Source of the DNA: Branchinecta lynchi
Taxonomy: Eukaryota; Arthropoda; Branchiopoda; Anostraca; Branchinectidae
Reading direction: 5' to 3'
DNA length: 64,000 nt
Assembly (NCBI GenBank): GCA_023053575.1
Contig: JAKZAP010000007.1
Span: forward strand, 10,553,008 to 10,617,007
Of this stretch, positions 62,997-64,000 are shown one piece after another. The notes under the pieces were generated by a model. The model ran no database searches. It had not been told where the DNA came from and saw only the letters and a program-made list of their open reading frames with translations. The first letter of the stretch is position 1, and every line of letters starts with the position of its first letter. The translations under genes and the position numbers were made by a program.

Positions 62997-64000
62997 TTTC
63001 CGTCATTCAATATTTATCCAATACTCCATGTCGTTTCGTAGAGTACGGTCTGGGGAAAATCCTTTACTCTGAACAAAAAGTTTTCAATGTTTTAACCATT
63101 TTCGACAGGATTTTCATCGTCCGCTCATTTTCAAAAGAAATTCGAAAAAAAAATGTAAATAATTGTAATTCTTTATTTTAAACCTCTCGCTAATTTTCCA
63201 CCCTTTCCATTAAAAATCAAACTCAGAACAAGGCCTTAGGTGTGTTGGGGGGGGGGGGGGTATCCTTAGCAAAGAGAATGTCTGACCGTTTGAGCCACAC
63301 TATTCCAAGGCTGTACTAGTTTGTTCTATCTCAGATCGCCCTCCCAAAACGATCTATAGTAGGTTGATCCCAGTGCGCTATAAGAAAACTCTAATCGTCT
63401 ATTCAAAGGGTACCGACCGGGTTTCCTTTCTTGCTTACGCAGCGAAATTAGAAGGGCAAAGAGAAGCTCTTTCCTGGTGGGAACTAGGCTAAAGCAAAAC
63501 CAAAGTGTCGCAAGAAAGTCATCCAGGTTGGTGATGTCGGAACCGGGATCGACTAAAACCAGGAAGGGAAGGGAACGCGAGAAGAGCAGGAAGGCATACT
63601 AAAACTAGGAAGGGCATACTAAAACAAGGAAGGCTGTCACCAGAATTAAAAACTGGAAAGCCGCACCATTCCCTTCCTCTGTTTAGTATTCTTTGATGGG
63701 TCGGCAACGTTTCAAATTCAAAGTTCACTTCCTTTTAGTATCCTGACGTCGGTAGGCATTAAGTTCAGTGAATCGGGAATTATAATAATGTAATTTTCCT
63801 TTTCATTTCTCATTCTGACGGTAGGCGACTAAAATCCTCCGAGTCAAGCGAGGGGTCGGCAGCCAAGATATTTCAAGTCCACCATTTCCTTCCTCGTTTT
63901 AGTACCTGTAAAGTACTAATACGAGAAAGAAAATTTTGAATTATCCTTTTTTGCAACTTCGGCAACTAAAATGCTTCCGAGTCATCGACTGATCATCTGG
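62997..64000. other. Upstream SLC7 intron, right edge of window
   Basis: A G run at 63247-63260. From 63540 to 63990 a loose repeat of CGACTAAAA / CCGAGTCA and AGGAAGGG-type pieces occurs in both orientations (GACTAAAACCAGGAAGGGAA at 63552, GGCGACTAAAATCCTCCGAG at 63826, GCAACTAAAATGCTTCCGAG at 63961). It may be a diverged inverted repeat running off the edge. Confidence 0.4.

Overview
This is nuclear DNA from an animal. It holds three conserved metazoan genes, broken into short exons with GT-AG introns, in a sea of non-coding repeats. Exon-by-exon reading gives (1) the 5' part of MED26 (Mediator subunit) on the minus strand, three exons between 5247 and 16228, running off the left edge; (2) a complete RWDD3/RSUME gene on the plus strand, six coding exons from 16076 to 34880, 260 codons; (3) the 3' half of an SLC7A9-like (b0,+AT type) amino-acid transporter on the minus strand, exons between 44800 and 59292, running off the right edge. 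Reading phases match at every junction I could test. Abundant MITE-like elements, a CR1/L2/Rex1-type LINE and many long poly-G/poly-C tracts suggest an invertebrate, perhaps marine, but I cannot name the species.

Layout: 1-4360 is a LINE with two intact overlapping ORFs, placed in what should be a MED26 intron, antisense to that gene. 5.2-16.2 kb is MED26 exons 3, 2, 1 with repeat-filled introns. Around 16.1 kb the first coding exons of MED26 and RWDD3 are interlocked: each lies in the other's first intron. 16.1-34.9 kb is RWDD3, whose 8.3-kb intron 4 holds GC-rich minisatellites, a TATCGAT-rich array and a nearly identical 987-bp duplication. 34.9-44.8 kb is the intergenic gap between the convergent RWDD3 and SLC7 genes and is full of nested elements. 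44.8-59.3 kb is the transporter. 59.3-64 kb is its upstream intron, with a 1.8-kb repeat and a tRNA-like SINE head.

The most interesting biology is (a) a pair of homologous 104-nt exons in the transporter gene, both phase 0 to phase 2, which both encode the predicted TM8 and look like a mutually exclusive pair; (b) the interlocked MED26/RWDD3 5' ends; and (c) several repeat families whose ends, subrepeats and target duplications can be read from within the window: family X with ~137-bp subrepeats, family Y with ~280-bp subrepeats and hairpin ends, and a minisatellite family that always abuts the same ~20-bp boundary motif. I see no prokaryotic features, CRISPR arrays, rRNA genes or intact tRNA genes.
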